A stretch of DNA of 64,000 bases from Roseovarius tolerans (GCF_900109855.1 NZ_FOBO01000016.1:1-64000), one strand, 5' to 3'. Shown: positions 16,155-27,141, numbered from the stretch's first letter. Made by a program: numbers and translations. Notes: a model not told the origin generated them from the sequence alone.

Positions 16155-17930
16155 TCAGAACGGAAAGAACAGCGGGATGATGATCACCGCGACCACGGCG
16201 AACAGGATGTTGAGCGGCAGGCCCACCTTGATGAAGTCGGTGAACTTGTAGCCCCCCGCGCCGTAGACGAACGTGTTGGTCTGATAACCGATGGGCGTCG
16301 CGAAACTGGCCGAGGCCGCGAACATCACCGCCATGATGAACGGGCGCGGATCGAAACCGAGCTCGAGGGCGAGCGCGATGACGATGGGGCCGATCAGAAC
16401 CGCCACCGCGTTGTTCGACACCATCTCGGTCAGCGCATTGGTAAGGACGTAGACGGCGGCGAGGATCGCCAGCGGGCCGACGCCGCCCGATGCATGCACC
16501 ACCGCCTCGACGATCACGCGCGCGGTCCCGGTCGCCTCCATCCCCATCGACAGGCCCAGCATCCCGAAGATCAGGAACAGGATGCGCCAGTCGATGGCGT
16601 CGAACGCCTCTTCGGGATCGACGCAGCGGGTCACCATCACCACCACCGCCCCGATCACCGCAAGGCCCGCAATCGGCATGATGCCGAGTGCGGCCAGCCC
16701 CATCACACCAAAGATCGTCGCAATCGCAATCGGGGCCTTGGCGCGCCGCTGCGGGCGCTCGGTGGGCGCGGACAGGTTGACGATGCCGCCATCCTCCATC
16801 ATCCGCTGCAACCCCTCGGGTGGCCCTTCCAGCAGCAACGTGTCGGCGAATTGCAGGCGCAGGTCCTGCAATTCCTGGCTGATATTCTGCTCCTGCCGAT
16901 GCACGGCCATGAGATAGACGCCATATTTCCGGCGCAGCTTGAGATCCTTGATCGGCCGTCCGCGCAGATGCGAGTTCGGCCCCACACTCGCCTCCATCGT
17001 GATCGTCTGATCGGCGGTCACCGGCTCGACATCGTGATCGTCGCGGTCCCGAAAGGCGATCTGCCCGTCCTCCTTGAGGCCGAGGATCTCACCGGTGCCG
17101 GTCTTGAGAACCAGCCGGTCACCGACCTCCAGCACCAGATCCTTCATCGTGCGGCGCATCGAGACCTCGCCGCGCACCACGTCGAGGATCCGCGTCTCGG
17201 CCGTGTTGAACGGCAGGTCCGACAGCCGCTCGCCGACATATTTCGATCCGTTCGGGATCAGCAGGCGGGCCAGGAACCTGCGCTTGCCTTCCTGTCCCAA
17301 AAGCCCCGACAAGGACGCGCGATCGGGCAGCAGAAACCGACCCGCAAAGACCATGTAGAGCATGCCCGTCGTGGCAAAGATCAACCCCGGCAGCGTCATC
17401 TCGAACATGGTGATCATCGGCTGCCCGGCCTCCTGTGCGACGCCGCTCATCAGGATGTTGGTCGAGGTGCCGACCAGGGTCAGCGTGCCTCCGAAGATCG
17501 CCGAGAACGACAGCGGAATCAAAAGCCGCGACGGGGCCACCCCGATCGAGGCCCCGACCGAGATCATGATCGGCGTGAGCAGGATCACCACCGGCGTGTT
17601 GTTCATGAACGCCGAGGCCCCCATCGTGCCCGCCATCATCAACAGCATCGCCCGCAGGTACGATCCTCGCGCCTGCCGTTTCAGGACATCGCCGATGATC
17701 GTCAGCACCCCGGTGCGTTCCAGCGCCGCCGAGATGATGAACATCATCGCGATGGTGATCGGCGCGGAGGAGCTGAACACCGTTAGAAAATCGCCTGTCT
17801 CGATGATGCCCGTCGCCAACAGTGCCGCCGAGGCCGCCAGCGCGGTGACCTCGGGCGGATAGATCTCCTTGAAGAAGCTCAGGAAAACCACGCCGACAAG
17901 CGCGAGAACGAAGATCTGGTCGAGACTCAT
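16155..17930 (-). CDS. SLC13/DASS-type permease with two TrkA-C (RCK_C) domains
   Basis: A 591-residue inner-membrane transporter. Two blocks of hydrophobic helices, about residues 1-185 and 400-591, flank a cytoplasmic insert. The insert carries two RCK_C/TrkA-C domains (VGERLSDLPFNTAETRILDVVRGE; GRPIKDLKLRRKYGVYLMAVHRQE). NNTPVVILLTPI, near the end of the first block, and MVSNNAVAVLIGP, in the second, are the paired SNT-like substrate motifs of the DASS family. Substrates of this subgroup are anions such as sulfate or dicarboxylates; which one is not readable here. The ATG at 17930 with AGAGGG is preferred over 17957. Confidence 0.87.
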   Translation of the reverse strand: MSLDQIFVLALVGVVFLSFFKEIYPPEVTALAASAALLATGIIETGDFLTVFSSSAPITIAMMFIISAALERTGVLTIIGDVLKRQARGSYLRAMLLMMAGTMGASAFMNNTPVVILLTPIMISVGASIGVAPSRLLIPLSFSAIFGGTLTLVGTSTNILMSGVAQEAGQPMITMFEMTLPGLIFATTGMLYMVFAGRFLLPDRASLSGLLGQEGKRRFLARLLIPNGSKYVGERLSDLPFNTAETRILDVVRGEVSMRRTMKDLVLEVGDRLVLKTGTGEILGLKEDGQIAFRDRDDHDVEPVTADQTITMEASVGPNSHLRGRPIKDLKLRRKYGVYLMAVHRQEQNISQELQDLRLQFADTLLLEGPPEGLQRMMEDGGIVNLSAPTERPQRRAKAPIAIATIFGVMGLAALGIMPIAGLAVIGAVVVMVTRCVDPEEAFDAIDWRILFLIFGMLGLSMGMEATGTARVIVEAVVHASGGVGPLAILAAVYVLTNALTEMVSNNAVAVLIGPIVIALALELGFDPRPFIMAVMFAASASFATPIGYQTNTFVYGAGGYKFTDFIKVGLPLNILFAVVAVIIIPLFFPF

Positions 17931-18074
17931 GTATGACCCTCTCATGGGCGATGGCACTCGACAGGTATAAACGATAAAGGGTCTCTCGGTTTCAATCGCA
18001 AACTGAAGGGTTTGCGCGATCTGATGCCGATATGTCCATGTCAGGGCAAGGAATTCCTCGCCATGGCCTCGGCG

Positions 18075-18234
18075 TCACGCCCATCACGAACTGAATATAG
18101 GGCGTGCCGGCCAACTGCCCCTTGGCGGCCATGTCCTGGGCCTTCAGGATATGGCTCAGATCAAACGCCTCGATCTCGGGCTTGCCGCCGTGGCTCGCGG
18201 CCCGTTGGGGCGCGTATCGCGCGGGTGCTTCAAA
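18075..18234 (-). pseudogene. BKACE (DUF849) beta-keto acid cleavage enzyme remnant
   Basis: The minus frame reads FEAPARYAPQRAA, HGGKPEIEAFDLSHIL, and then LAGTPYIQFVMGV. That is the middle of a BKACE/DUF849 enzyme, which splits beta-keto acids with acetyl-CoA. The frame starts after a TGA and loses similarity after VMGV. About 55 of roughly 300 residues remain, so it is a dead fragment between the transporter and dxs. Confidence 0.7.
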
Positions 18235-18266
18235 TCAAAGCCCGCGCCATCCCAAAACCTACCCCG

Positions 18267-20195
18267 TCACACCCCGCGCAGCGGCACAACCTGTGCCTGG
18301 CCCGGCACCGCCACCTGTCGGATCGTCGCCGCGATATCGCCCGCCGTCATGCCCGCATCCGCGTACATCTGCGCCGGGCTCGCCTGATCTATATACCGAT
18401 CCGGCAGACAGATATTGCGGATCGCCAGCCCCCGGTCGAACGCCCCGCGCGCCGCCAGCTCGTGCATCACGATGGAGCCGAACCCGCCCATCACGCCTTG
18501 CTCGACGGTGATCAGCGCCCGGTGATGCCGCACAAGCTGCATCAGAAGATCGGTATCGAGCGGCTTGGCAAAGCGCGCATCCGCCACCGTCACCGAAATC
18601 CCCTCCTCAACCAGCATGTCGGCCGCCACCTGACACTCAAAAAGATGCGCGCCGAAACTCAGGATCGCCACATCCGTGCCTTCCTCGATCACCCGGCCCT
18701 TGCCGATCTCCATCACCCTGCCCCGTTCGGGCAGTGCCGCGCCGGTGCCTGCCCCGCGCGGATAGCGAAAGGCAATCGGGCCTGCGTCATGCGCCGCCGC
18801 CGTAGCGACCATATGCACCAGTTCCGCCTCGTCCGAGGCCGCCATCACCGTCATTCCCGGCAGGTTACTCAGATAGCCAATGTCAAACGCTCCGGCATGG
18901 GTCGCGCCATCCGCGCCCACCAGCCCGGCCCGGTCAATCGCAAACCGCACCGGCAGACCTTGCAAGGCCACGTCATGCACCACCTGGTCATAGGCACGTT
19001 GCAGAAACGTCGAATAGATCGCGCAAAAAGGCCGCAGTCCGCTCGCCGCCATGCCCGCCGCAAAGGTCACCGCATGCTGTTCGGCGATCCCCACATCAAA
19101 CACCCGGCCCGGAAACCGCTCAGCCATTTTCGACACGCCGGTGCCGTCCGGCATCGCCGCCGTCACGGCGACCACGCGCTCATCGCGCGCCGCCTCATCG
19201 GTCAGCGCCTGCCCGAACACCGAGGTGTAAGACGGCGCACCGCCCGAAGATTTCGCCTGCGCCCCGGTCATGGGGTCGAATTTCGACACGCCATGCCCCT
19301 TGTCGGCGGCATCCTCGGCGGGGGCATAGCCCTTGCCCTTGACCGTGCAGCAATGGATGAGCACCGGCCCCGTCGCCCGCGTCCGCGCGGCGCGCAGCAC
19401 CGCCAGCAATTGCCCCATGTCATGCCCGTCAATCGGGCCGACATATTGAAACCCCAACTCCTCGAAGAGCGTGCCCGAGCCCGTGAGCCCCGTCACCAAC
19501 TGCCGCGCCCGCCGCGCGCCGTCGCGCATCGGCGCAGGCAATGCGGCCTCGAACCCTTCGGCCAATGACGCCACGCGCGCCAAAGGCTCGCTGGCATACA
19601 TCCGGCTCAGATAGGACGACATCGCGCCCACCGGCGGCGCGATGCTCATCTCGTTGTCATTCAAAATCACGAACAGCCGCCGCCCCTCGGCGCCTGCGTT
19701 GTTCAGCGCCTCATAGGCCATGCCCGCGCTGATCGCCCCGTCGCCGATCACGGCAATGGCGTCGCCCGTGGCCTGCCCCATGTCGCGGCCCACGGCAAAG
19801 CCAAGGGCGGCACTGATCGAGGTTGAGCTATGCGCAGCCCCGAACGGGTCATGCTGGCTCTCCGACCGCTTGGTGAACCCGCTCAACCCGTCCTTCTGCC
19901 GCAGGGTGCGGATACGGTCGCGCCGCCCGGTCAGTATCTTGTGCGGATAACATTGATGGCCCACGTCCCACACCAGCTTGTCCATCGGCGTGTTGAAGAC
20001 CGCGTGAATCGCCACGCTCAACTCCACCACCCCAAGGCTCGACCCAAGATGCCCGCCGGTCTCGGAGACGGCCGAAATCACCTCGGCGCGCAACTCGTCT
20101 GCCAACAGGGCCAGCTTGTCATCCGGCATCTGCCGAAGGTCAGACGGCCCGGCGATCCGGTCCAACAGCGGTGTCTTGGGGGTCTCTTGGGTCAT
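18267..20195 (-). CDS. dxs: 1-deoxy-D-xylulose-5-phosphate synthase
   Basis: A 642-residue thiamine-diphosphate enzyme that condenses pyruvate and glyceraldehyde 3-phosphate, the first step of the MEP isoprenoid pathway. It has [17 protein letters not shown], the ThDP site [18 protein letters not shown], and the transketolase-like middle domain with [17 protein letters not shown]. The ATG at 20195 has a GAGGAGGAGG ribosome site; codons up to 20327 are upstream leader. It follows pufC by 94 bases, as in Rhodobacter, and feeds phytol and carotenoid synthesis. Many relatives carry another dxs outside the photosynthesis cluster. Confidence 0.95.
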   Translation of the reverse strand: MTQETPKTPLLDRIAGPSDLRQMPDDKLALLADELRAEVISAVSETGGHLGSSLGVVELSVAIHAVFNTPMDKLVWDVGHQCYPHKILTGRRDRIRTLRQKDGLSGFTKRSESQHDPFGAAHSSTSISAALGFAVGRDMGQATGDAIAVIGDGAISAGMAYEALNNAGAEGRRLFVILNDNEMSIAPPVGAMSSYLSRMYASEPLARVASLAEGFEAALPAPMRDGARRARQLVTGLTGSGTLFEELGFQYVGPIDGHDMGQLLAVLRAARTRATGPVLIHCCTVKGKGYAPAEDAADKGHGVSKFDPMTGAQAKSSGGAPSYTSVFGQALTDEAARDERVVAVTAAMPDGTGVSKMAERFPGRVFDVGIAEQHAVTFAAGMAASGLRPFCAIYSTFLQRAYDQVVHDVALQGLPVRFAIDRAGLVGADGATHAGAFDIGYLSNLPGMTVMAASDEAELVHMVATAAAHDAGPIAFRYPRGAGTGAALPERGRVMEIGKGRVIEEGTDVAILSFGAHLFECQVAADMLVEEGISVTVADARFAKPLDTDLLMQLVRHHRALITVEQGVMGGFGSIVMHELAARGAFDRGLAIRNICLPDRYIDQASPAQMYADAGMTAGDIAATIRQVAVPGQAQVVPLRGV

Positions 20196-20289
20196 GTCGG
20201 CCTCCTCCTCGGTGGCGCATCGCCACCCGCGCGAGGGCGGCGCAAACTCTGCGGCGGGGGCGCAATCATCCGCGCCCCCGCGCCTTGGA

Positions 20290-21384
20290 TCAGTTGCCGT
20301 AATCCGGCTCGCCACTCGTGGTGGCAAGCTCCGGCCAGTCCTTGATCACGTTGGTGCCCTGCAGGGGCTGCTGATAGCCCTTGTGGCAGGTCTTGCAGGC
20401 GGCTTTCGGCGCGTCGGCATAGACCGGGCCAAGCCGGTTCTCGGGCAAGAGGCCCTCGAGCGGCACCAGGTAGGTGTTGTTCAGCTCCAGAACCATCTGG
20501 ATGCCCAGCATCTCGGTGCCCCATTGCGGCGTCACTTGGGACCCGTCGTAGAAGGCGCGGGAATTGTGACAGAACACACAGTTCACCCCGAGCGAATTGC
20601 TGACATAGTTCATCAGCGAATAGGTCCGCTCAGCCTGCTGAATGCCCGGATAACCATCCGTCCCCGGCACACCCGCGACGCGGCTTTCAAGGTCGTGGAC
20701 ATTGATCGGCTCACCGTCGAGCAGGTACTTCTCCAGCGCATCTGAGGGCAGCGAGGTATATTGCGACTGCATCGTCACACGGTTCTGATTGGCCGACCAG
20801 CCTTCGACGCTCTCGTTTACCGGGCTGATCTTGTACCAGACATCCGAGGGCACCGGCTGACCACGGTGGCAGGTGTAACAGGTCACACCCACCTCCTTGT
20901 TGGCCATCACGTGACCGGCCCATTCCTCGTTGAGATTCTGGGTCATCCCGATCATCACATGCCCGACGCTGGTCTGATAGCTTGCCGGATCGTCGAAGAG
21001 ATCGGGAATGCCCGTCCATTCGCGCATCGCCGCCAGCAGCCGGTCATAGTTCTCGACCGTCAGACCCTCCAGCCCCGGCGGCACGTTCTCACGCGCCGCA
21101 CCGGCCGTCTCTTCACCGCCCTGCGGCACCACCGGCGCGGAGGTCGAGGCGAAAAACGCCTCGATCCCCGGGTCCGGCTTGGCAAGATCGACCTTGAACT
21201 CGGGGCGCGACATGCCGGTGCCACGCGGGCCGGTCTGCAGACTATCCGTCGCATTGGGCTGCCCGAAGGCGATCAGCATGGTCGCGGTGAACACCGCCCC
21301 CCCGATCACCCCGATGGCAATGGCAGGGCCGTAGATGTCCTTGGGGTTCTCGCGGTTCCATTTGTCAAACCATCTTGGAAACAT
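20290..21384 (-). CDS. pufC: Photosynthetic reaction-centre cytochrome c subunit, three-haem form
   Basis: A 364-residue periplasmic cytochrome that re-reduces the special pair. Three CXXCH sites are present: C169-C172-H173, C269-C272-H273 and C330-C333-H334. The family normally has four. The place of haem 1, after [11 protein letters not shown], reads [12 protein letters not shown] with no cysteine. The methionine ligands in VGHVMIGM and [12 protein letters not shown] remain. The N-terminus has one membrane helix (about 18-40) and no lipobox cysteine, so it is anchored by protein rather than lipid. The start lies 3 bases after the pufM stop. It takes the place of pufX. Confidence 0.94.
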   Translation of the reverse strand: MFPRWFDKWNRENPKDIYGPAIAIGVIGGAVFTATMLIAFGQPNATDSLQTGPRGTGMSRPEFKVDLAKPDPGIEAFFASTSAPVVPQGGEETAGAARENVPPGLEGLTVENYDRLLAAMREWTGIPDLFDDPASYQTSVGHVMIGMTQNLNEEWAGHVMANKEVGVTCYTCHRGQPVPSDVWYKISPVNESVEGWSANQNRVTMQSQYTSLPSDALEKYLLDGEPINVHDLESRVAGVPGTDGYPGIQQAERTYSLMNYVSNSLGVNCVFCHNSRAFYDGSQVTPQWGTEMLGIQMVLELNNTYLVPLEGLLPENRLGPVYADAPKAACKTCHKGYQQPLQGTNVIKDWPELATTSGEPDYGN

Positions 21385-21387
21385 GAC

Positions 21388-22377
21388 TCACTCTCCCTGT
21401 CCGATGAAGGCTTCGTAGGAGCCGTAAGCCTCGTAGCCGTAAGAGCCGTCATACATGGGCGCGAAATTATGCTCCTGTGCCCAGATGAACCAGTTATCCA
21501 CCACAGTCCCCGTGAGCAGGATACCGATCCCGCCAGTTATCGGGGTCAGCACCGCGAACCACCAGGCCCACCGGTGAATGCCTTCCATCGTGGCGTTGAA
21601 GCCCATGGTCCAGCGCCAGAAGAGGGCGGCGCGCTCCGAGGCGGTGCCACGGTCGACGATCTGCTCCAGCTCCCGGTCGCCGCCGTAGCGGGTGACAGCC
21701 AGAATGGTCGCCCCGTGCATCGCAAAGAGCAGCACCGAGCCATAGAGGAACACGATCGAAAGACAGTGGAACGGGTTGTAATAGAGGTTGCCGTAGCGGA
21801 TCGAGAACGCCGTGGTCCAGTCGAGATGCGGGAAGATCCCGTAAGGCACCGCCTCCGACCAGCTGCCCATAAGCACCGGGCGAAAGAGACCCAGAACCAG
21901 GAACAGCCAGATCGCCGAGCCGAACGCCCAGAACACGTGCTTGCCCATCTTGTGGCTGACTGCGAGCTGATAGCTGCGCGCCCACCACGCGAGAACCGCG
22001 ACCAGCAGGAAGAACGAGGAGATGATATACCAGCCCCCGTCATTCAGCGGCGGCATCGACAGCCCATGCTCCGGCCCCGGCGGCTCCAGCGCCAGCCAGA
22101 ACAATTGCCGCAGGAACTCCGGCAAGGACCAGCCCACCTGCGCCAGCATGTTCATGCCAACGATGAAGAACCACAGCAGGCCGCTGGCAAGGCTCAACAC
22201 CCCCAGCATCCCGAGGTTGATCGGCCCCAGCTGCGCATTGCCCAGCCAGCCCAGCAGCTTCGAGAAGCCGGGCTTGCCGACACGTTCCTCGGTCAGGCGC
22301 CCACCGGTGTCGTCCATGCCCATCTCGGGCGTGCCCTGCACCTGCACCTGGGTGAAGATATTCTGATATTCAATCAT
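21388..22377 (-). CDS. pufM: Reaction-centre M subunit
   Basis: A 329-residue membrane protein with five transmembrane helices. It binds the special-pair bacteriochlorophyll ([10 protein letters not shown]), the non-haem iron ([15 protein letters not shown] and GIHRWAWW) and QA. Conserved motifs and length fit PufM fully. The C-terminus is extended and Tyr/Gly-rich ([16 protein letters not shown]), as in species whose centre binds a cytochrome subunit. The start lies 3 bases after the pufL stop, so translation is coupled. Part of the puf operon read from bchC or internal promoters. Confidence 0.96.
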   Translation of the reverse strand: MIEYQNIFTQVQVQGTPEMGMDDTGGRLTEERVGKPGFSKLLGWLGNAQLGPINLGMLGVLSLASGLLWFFIVGMNMLAQVGWSLPEFLRQLFWLALEPPGPEHGLSMPPLNDGGWYIISSFFLLVAVLAWWARSYQLAVSHKMGKHVFWAFGSAIWLFLVLGLFRPVLMGSWSEAVPYGIFPHLDWTTAFSIRYGNLYYNPFHCLSIVFLYGSVLLFAMHGATILAVTRYGGDRELEQIVDRGTASERAALFWRWTMGFNATMEGIHRWAWWFAVLTPITGGIGILLTGTVVDNWFIWAQEHNFAPMYDGSYGYEAYGSYEAFIGQGE

Positions 22378-22380
22378 CGG

Positions 22381-23220
22381 TCACATCCCTACCTGAGAGG
22401 GCCAGATCGGCAGTTCGAGCCACCAGTTCCACCATTCGGGCCAGCCCTTGGTCCAGACCGGGCCGGAGATGATGATGCAGATGGCCGACCAGAACCCGGC
22501 ATTGAGCGCGAGCAGCAGGCCCACACGGTGAATCCCCAGCGTGCCGACCGAATAGCCGATGAAATCGCGAAAGAACGTGTCCTCGTGATCCGGCGTCTTC
22601 ATGTCCTCGCCCTTTTCAGGGTTCGCCGCCGACAGGATCAGCCCGCCATGCAGCGCCAGCGCCAGCGTCGTGGTGAAGAAGAACGTCACCGCCAGCATAT
22701 GCGCGGGGTTGTAGTGGAAGTGCAGATAGGCATAGCCGGTGTTGCTGACCCAATCGAGATGGCTGAAGATGCCATAGGGAAAACCGTGCCCCCAGGCCCC
22801 CATCAGAAACGGGCGGAACACCACCAGCGTCACATAGGCGAAAATCGCCACGCTGAAGGCAAAGGGCACGTGATAGCCCATACCCAGCTTGCGGCAGATT
22901 TCCACCTCGCGCAGCGCCCAGCTGCAAAAGGCACCGATCGCGCAGATCGTGATGATCTGCCACAGACCGCCGTCCATCAGCGGCGCCAAGCCCAACCCGT
23001 ATTTCAGGTCAGGCGGCGCAATATTTATGAGCCATGGGTTGAAGGTGCCCTGTTGCGAGGCCCCCCAGAAAATCAGGATGGTCCCAAGGAGGGCGAAAAA
23101 GGCCGTCGTGACCCCGAAAAAGCCGACATAGAAAGGTCCGACCCAGAAGTCGAACAGATCGCCGCCAACGAGCGTCCCCCCGCGGACCCGGTATTTGCGT
23201 TCGAAACTGAGCAAAGCCAT
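22381..23220 (-). CDS. pufL: Reaction-centre L subunit
   Basis: A 279-residue five-helix membrane protein. It carries the special-pair histidine in [10 protein letters not shown], iron ligands in LALHGGLIL and [10 protein letters not shown], and the QB pocket near [15 protein letters not shown]. Length and motifs are exactly those of PufL. It follows pufA after 123 bases containing a strong hairpin. The L and M subunits together hold the bacteriochlorophylls, bacteriopheophytins and quinones. Confidence 0.96.
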   Translation of the reverse strand: MALLSFERKYRVRGGTLVGGDLFDFWVGPFYVGFFGVTTAFFALLGTILIFWGASQQGTFNPWLINIAPPDLKYGLGLAPLMDGGLWQIITICAIGAFCSWALREVEICRKLGMGYHVPFAFSVAIFAYVTLVVFRPFLMGAWGHGFPYGIFSHLDWVSNTGYAYLHFHYNPAHMLAVTFFFTTTLALALHGGLILSAANPEKGEDMKTPDHEDTFFRDFIGYSVGTLGIHRVGLLLALNAGFWSAICIIISGPVWTKGWPEWWNWWLELPIWPSQVGM

Positions 23221-23291
23221 CGTCTTAAGTCTCCGCGTTCGGCCACGGGAGCGGAATCCGCCCGAGAGGCCAGTTTATTTTGATCTTGATA

Positions 23292-23324
23292 GCTGCGGGC
23301 GATGCACCGGGCCGCGCCCGCAGC
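23292..23324 (-). promoter_or_regulatory. puf intercistronic mRNA hairpin
   Basis: A perfect 10-base inverted repeat (GCTGCGGGCG / CGCCCGCAGC, 13-base loop) lies between pufA and pufL. In Rhodobacter, a hairpin at this place protects the pufBA message from 3' decay and raises LH1 over reaction-centre protein. No T-run follows, so it is not a simple terminator. Confidence 0.7.
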
Positions 23325-23343
23325 GGGCTTTAGAACAGCGTGA

Positions 23344-23505
23344 TCACCCGCCGTACTTGGCAGTCGCGATTTCAAGCCAGTTGAAACCGTCGGTGCTCAG
23401 AAGCACGAGGTGAATCATCACCGCCAGCAGAAACAGGAATACGCCCTGCGCCACGAAAACGCGGCGGGGGTCGAAGATCAGCCAGATCTTGTAAAACTTA
23501 GCCAT
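23344..23505 (-). CDS. pufA: LH1 antenna alpha polypeptide
   Basis: A 53-residue polypeptide with one central membrane helix. [20 protein letters not shown] is the classic cytoplasmic start. The bacteriochlorophyll-binding His is in AVMIHLVLL, followed by the periplasmic [12 protein letters not shown]. Sixteen bases separate it from pufB. It pairs with PufB in the LH1 ring around the reaction centre. Length and motifs are normal for the family. Confidence 0.95.
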   Translation of the reverse strand: MAKFYKIWLIFDPRRVFVAQGVFLFLLAVMIHLVLLSTDGFNWLEIATAKYGG

Positions 23506-23521
23506 TTTCTAACCCCTTTCT

Positions 23522-23671
23522 TCAGAACCACGGGAACCAGATGAAGGTTGCGATATGTGCAACCACTGCAATTGCCGAGAACAGCCAAAGGCCGCTCATA
23601 TAGACAGAATGCAGCTCCTGGGCCTGCTCGTCTGTGAGACCTGTGAAGGACAGGTCGGATTTATCAGCCAT
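23522..23671 (-). CDS. pufB: LH1 antenna beta polypeptide
   Basis: A 49-residue polypeptide starting [20 protein letters not shown]. It has one membrane helix with the bacteriochlorophyll-binding His in [10 protein letters not shown] and ends FPWF. GGAGG lies 8 bases before the ATG. It is first of the pufBALMC set, 135 bases below pufQ. That spacer shows no further gene. Confidence 0.95.
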   Translation of the reverse strand: MADKSDLSFTGLTDEQAQELHSVYMSGLWLFSAIAVVAHIATFIWFPWF

Positions 23672-23806
23672 GAACTTTCCTCCGGAATGTTATGCTGACG
23701 CCGCGTTCCCCGCGGCCGGGTCCTTTGGGCCCTTCGTGGTCCCTCAGGTTTCTGTCCACCCGTTGCCGGGCAGGCAGCTCGTGTCTCGGTCATGGGCCAT
23801 TACGGC

Positions 23807-24031
23807 TCAGACCGAGAAAATCATTGGCGTCACCCGGTCCGCCTCTAGCCATGCGCGCGCCAGCGGGCCGCGCAAGTTGAGGGTGCGGTGACGGATCACG
23901 TCGCGCATCCAACGCAGGGTTGCGAAGGGGATGGCGACAAAGAAGATGCAGAAGAAATACACATGGTATTCCGCGCTGCGCGGGCGTCCCGCGCGGCTCC
24001 GCTGCGGCGGGTTGGATGTCATGTCAGTCAT
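23807..24031 (-). CDS. pufQ: PufQ, bacteriochlorophyll-related membrane protein
   Basis: A 74-residue protein with one membrane helix ([20 protein letters not shown]) and the conserved tail [18 protein letters not shown], which matches PufQ of Rhodobacter closely in layout. PufQ is needed for normal bacteriochlorophyll levels, probably in pigment or precursor carriage. The ATG overlaps the end of bchZ by 8 bases, so the two are coupled. This is the usual pufQ position before pufB. Confidence 0.9.
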   Translation of the reverse strand: MTDMTSNPPQRSRAGRPRSAEYHVYFFCIFFVAIPFATLRWMRDVIRHRTLNLRGPLARAWLEADRVTPMIFSV

Positions 24032-25505
24032 CGGTCAGATCCTCCTTGTCGGATGCTGTCGGAAGTGTGGAAAACGCCTGGATGGTCTCCAGAACGACAC
24101 GTTCGTCGCCCTGACGCAGTGCTGCCTCCTCGGCGGCATCGCGCAGTGTCTTGGCGGCGGAAATACGGGTAAGCACGGGATGGCTGGACACGATCCGCTC
24201 CAGCTCGCGCGCGGCATCCGAATCCCACGGAAAATCGCGGCGCAGCTGCGTCGGCGTGGCCGATCCGGCGTCCATCTCGGACCCGAGGGGCAGGATGTGG
24301 AACAGCGCATCGAATAGCCCGTTGCACACCTCCTGCAACAGATACGTGGCCCCGGCATAGCCCATCATCGGCGTGCCCGTGGCGCGCCGGATGGCGGCAC
24401 CGGGAAAGGATGCGGGAATGAAGGTCGGGCGCGGGCCATGCCCGGCCTGCATCTCGGCGAGATACATTTTCTCGTTGATCGACCCCATCAGGATCAGCGG
24501 GCGCTTGTTATGCACCAGCGATCGCACTTCTTCATTGTTCGTCTTGGTGCCCGCGCACCGCGCCACCGCAAAGGCGCAGGGCAGTCCCAGATCACCTTCG
24601 AGGTAGTTGCGAATCCCGCGCGCATAGGTCTCGCCCGCGACGATCCCGAAATTCGCGGTGGCAAAGAAATCCTGCGTGACGCTGCGCCACAGATCCCAGA
24701 CCGGCTTCAGCGTGGAATGCTTCTCACGGGCAATGAACGGTTCCGGGTCAAGCCCCAGCATCTCGCCGAGTTTACGCAAGAACAACGTAGTCGACTCGAC
24801 ACCAATCGGCGCTTGCAGATAGGGCTTGCCCAGAACCTCGGCCAGACCGCGGCCAAACTCACGATACATCACGATATTCGCATCGGCGTTCACCAGGTTG
24901 CGCATCTCCGCGAGATGCGCGCCCATCGGCATCACCATGTTGACCTCAGCCCCGAGGCCTTCGACCAGACGCCGGATCTCGGCCAGGTCCGAGGGCATGT
25001 TGAACGTGCCGTACATCGGCCCGAGGATATTGACGCGGGGCAAACTGCACTCCTCGCGCTTCTTCTCGGGCGGCATGCGCCCCTTGGTCATGCCCCATTC
25101 GGTGAACAGCCAGGTCATCGCCCGGTCGGCGGCCTGCCATTGATCCTCGTCGATGGTGCGCGGCAGGAACCGCTGAATGTTGGTGCCCTGCGGCGTCACC
25201 CCCCCGCCGATCATCTCGGCAATCGAGCCGGTGACGACCACGGCAGGCAGCGCCGGGTCGAGCGTGCCCCAGGCGCGTTTCATCGCCTCTTCGGTGCCCG
25301 AACCCATTTCGCCCTCACCGAGGCCGGTAACCACGATGGGCAACTCATGCGGCGGCAGCGCGTCTGTATAGTGCAGGACGGATGTGACCGGCAGGTTCTC
25401 GCAGCCCACGGGACCGTCGATCACCACCTGCAATCCCTTGACGGCGCAGAAGGCATAGACCGCCCCCCAGTATCCGCCCGCGCGATCATGGTCCTGAATC
25501 AGCAT
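24024..25505 (-). CDS. bchZ: Chlorophyllide a reductase subunit Z
   Basis: A 493-residue nitrogenase-like subunit. With BchY it forms the catalytic partner of the BchX iron protein, reducing ring B of chlorophyllide a. [26 protein letters not shown] and the Cys in [12 protein letters not shown], a cluster ligand, open the protein. Length fits BchZ. The ATG at 25505 begins the family-typical start; the frame upstream to 25562 crosses an 11-base tandem repeat. It overlaps pufQ at its 3' end and lies 85 bases below bchY. Confidence 0.94.
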   Translation of the reverse strand: MLIQDHDRAGGYWGAVYAFCAVKGLQVVIDGPVGCENLPVTSVLHYTDALPPHELPIVVTGLGEGEMGSGTEEAMKRAWGTLDPALPAVVVTGSIAEMIGGGVTPQGTNIQRFLPRTIDEDQWQAADRAMTWLFTEWGMTKGRMPPEKKREECSLPRVNILGPMYGTFNMPSDLAEIRRLVEGLGAEVNMVMPMGAHLAEMRNLVNADANIVMYREFGRGLAEVLGKPYLQAPIGVESTTLFLRKLGEMLGLDPEPFIAREKHSTLKPVWDLWRSVTQDFFATANFGIVAGETYARGIRNYLEGDLGLPCAFAVARCAGTKTNNEEVRSLVHNKRPLILMGSINEKMYLAEMQAGHGPRPTFIPASFPGAAIRRATGTPMMGYAGATYLLQEVCNGLFDALFHILPLGSEMDAGSATPTQLRRDFPWDSDAARELERIVSSHPVLTRISAAKTLRDAAEEAALRQGDERVVLETIQAFSTLPTASDKEDLTDD

Positions 25506-25526
25506 GGCGCACCGCCTTGCCGCGCA

Positions 25527-25559
25527 CCGACGCAATACCGACGTGATACCGACGCGATA
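25527..25559 (-). repeat. Three 11-base tandem repeats between bchY and bchZ
   Basis: CCGACGCAATA, CCGACGTGATA and CCGACGCGATA follow each other without gap in the 85-base bchY-bchZ spacer. One or two bases differ between units. Eleven-base units put repeats on nearly the same helix face. The role is unknown. Confidence 0.6.
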
Positions 25560-25590
25560 CATACAGCGATATGTTGAGCCATCCCGCGCA

Positions 25591-27141
25591 TCAGATCATC
25601 TCCTGCGCTTTGGCCGCGCGGGCCTTCTTTTCGATCTTCTTTAGGTTGGTCGCCCGGAAATCCTCGCGGATATTCGGATCGCCTTCCCAGACACCCGCGG
25701 TGTCGCCGGTGCCCACGCCCTCGAAGAACGCACGCATCTTTCCCATGCGGTCCTTGTTGCCCATGGCGGCATTGACCACCTCGGCCAGACTACCCGGCCC
25801 TGCGGGGCCCATCAGGGGGCGCGCCGACATGAGGTTCGTGAAGTAAAGGCTTGGAATACCTTTTTCTTTTGCCTTTTGCACAACAGGCGTCGTGCCGATG
25901 GCAAGGTCCGGTTCCAGCCCTTCCATCGCGGCGCAATCATCCTCCAGAGAGGCCCGGAATTTCACCGTCACACCGCGCGACGTCAGCCATTCGGCATCCG
26001 CCGCCGACCAGGGCGTCTTGGGACAGGCGGTGCCCACATACGGCACCTCCGCCCCGCTCTCGATCAAGAGCCGCGCAACGAGCAATTCGCTACCTTCATA
26101 CCCCGACAGCGTGATGCGCCCCTCGATGGGCGAATTGGCCAGCCCCTCACGGATCGCTGGCAGGAAAGCGTTCTGCGCAGCGGCAATCTTTTCCTCTGAC
26201 AAACCAAACGCTTGCCCGATGTTCTTCAACCACTCAGAGGTGCCATCATGGCCCACCGGCGCAGAGCCCACGATGGGCCGACCGGCGGCCTCGAACTCGC
26301 GCACAGCAGCCGTGTAGAACGGATGAACCGCCGCCACCGCCCCGCAATCCAGCGCCGCATAAAGCTCACGCCATTCACGGCACGGCACCACCGGCCCGGC
26401 CGCCAACCCCATCGGCGCCAGCATCGCGCCGATCATCATCGGATCAGCCGGAAACATCTCGCCCAGAAGGGTAACCGTAGGCCGATCCGACACGCCCGAT
26501 TCCGGCGCCGCCACCGGCCCCGCCTCGACCTCCTGCCGCGCATAATTCAGCATCGCCCCCGCCAGCACATCCTTGGCCTCGGCATGGGTGGGAATACCAA
26601 ATCCCGGCACGTCGATGCCGACAACACGCACCCCGTTGATTTCATTCGGCAAAAGGCGCAGCGGCACACCGCTCGCCGTGGGCACGCAGAGATTGGTCAC
26701 AACGATGGCATCGAACCGGTCCGGGTCCGCCATCTCATGCACGCTCTCGCGGATATCCTCAAAGAGCTTGCCAGTGACCAGCGTCTCCGAATTGAACGGC
26801 ACATAGCCGACCGAGCGCCGCGCACCGTAGAAATGCGAGACAAACGTCAGGCCGTAGACGCAGCAGGCCGACCCGCTCAGCACCGTCGCCACCCGTTTCA
26901 TCCGCAAGCCCACACGAAGCGAGCCGAAGGCGGGACACATGCTTTGCGGCTGATCATGCGGCCCCTTGGGATAGTCCTTGGCATATTGGTCGAGCAATTC
27001 GGACTGCCCCGCCATGCGCGCGGCCTTCTCCATCTCGGACCCCGAATGACAGCCCATCCCCTCCTGCGGTGCAGCCTCAGCGGCGGGATCAGTGATCACA
27101 GGCGCGTCGGCGGTGCCGTCATATGTGACTTCATCGCTCAT
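25591..27141 (-). CDS. bchY: Chlorophyllide a reductase subunit Y
   Basis: A 516-residue nitrogenase-like subunit, partner of BchZ. It has [17 protein letters not shown] and [17 protein letters not shown], whose cysteines help bind the [4Fe-4S] cluster, and [22 protein letters not shown]. The extended N-terminus (about 28 residues, Ala/Asp-rich) is variable in the family. The ATG overlaps the stop of the small ORF at 27138-27299 by 4 bases. It acts in the cytoplasm on the route to bacteriochlorophyll a. Confidence 0.94.
   Translation of the reverse strand: MSDEVTYDGTADAPVITDPAAEAAPQEGMGCHSGSEMEKAARMAGQSELLDQYAKDYPKGPHDQPQSMCPAFGSLRVGLRMKRVATVLSGSACCVYGLTFVSHFYGARRSVGYVPFNSETLVTGKLFEDIRESVHEMADPDRFDAIVVTNLCVPTASGVPLRLLPNEINGVRVVGIDVPGFGIPTHAEAKDVLAGAMLNYARQEVEAGPVAAPESGVSDRPTVTLLGEMFPADPMMIGAMLAPMGLAAGPVVPCREWRELYAALDCGAVAAVHPFYTAAVREFEAAGRPIVGSAPVGHDGTSEWLKNIGQAFGLSEEKIAAAQNAFLPAIREGLANSPIEGRITLSGYEGSELLVARLLIESGAEVPYVGTACPKTPWSAADAEWLTSRGVTVKFRASLEDDCAAMEGLEPDLAIGTTPVVQKAKEKGIPSLYFTNLMSARPLMGPAGPGSLAEVVNAAMGNKDRMGKMRAFFEGVGTGDTAGVWEGDPNIREDFRATNLKKIEKKARAAKAQEMI

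Noticed and set aside
18012..19568. A 518-codon plus-strand frame opposite dxs
   Set aside because: Arg/His-rich antisense shadow of dxs with no recognisable motif.
20196..20289. A search for pufX between the reaction-centre genes and dxs
   Set aside because: The 94-base gap after pufC has no frame resembling PufX; species with PufC usually lack it.
20761..23283. An 840-codon plus-strand open frame opposite pufC, pufM and pufL
   Set aside because: It lies wholly antisense to three certain genes, has His/Arg/Pro-rich composition and no domain. High GC keeps such frames open.
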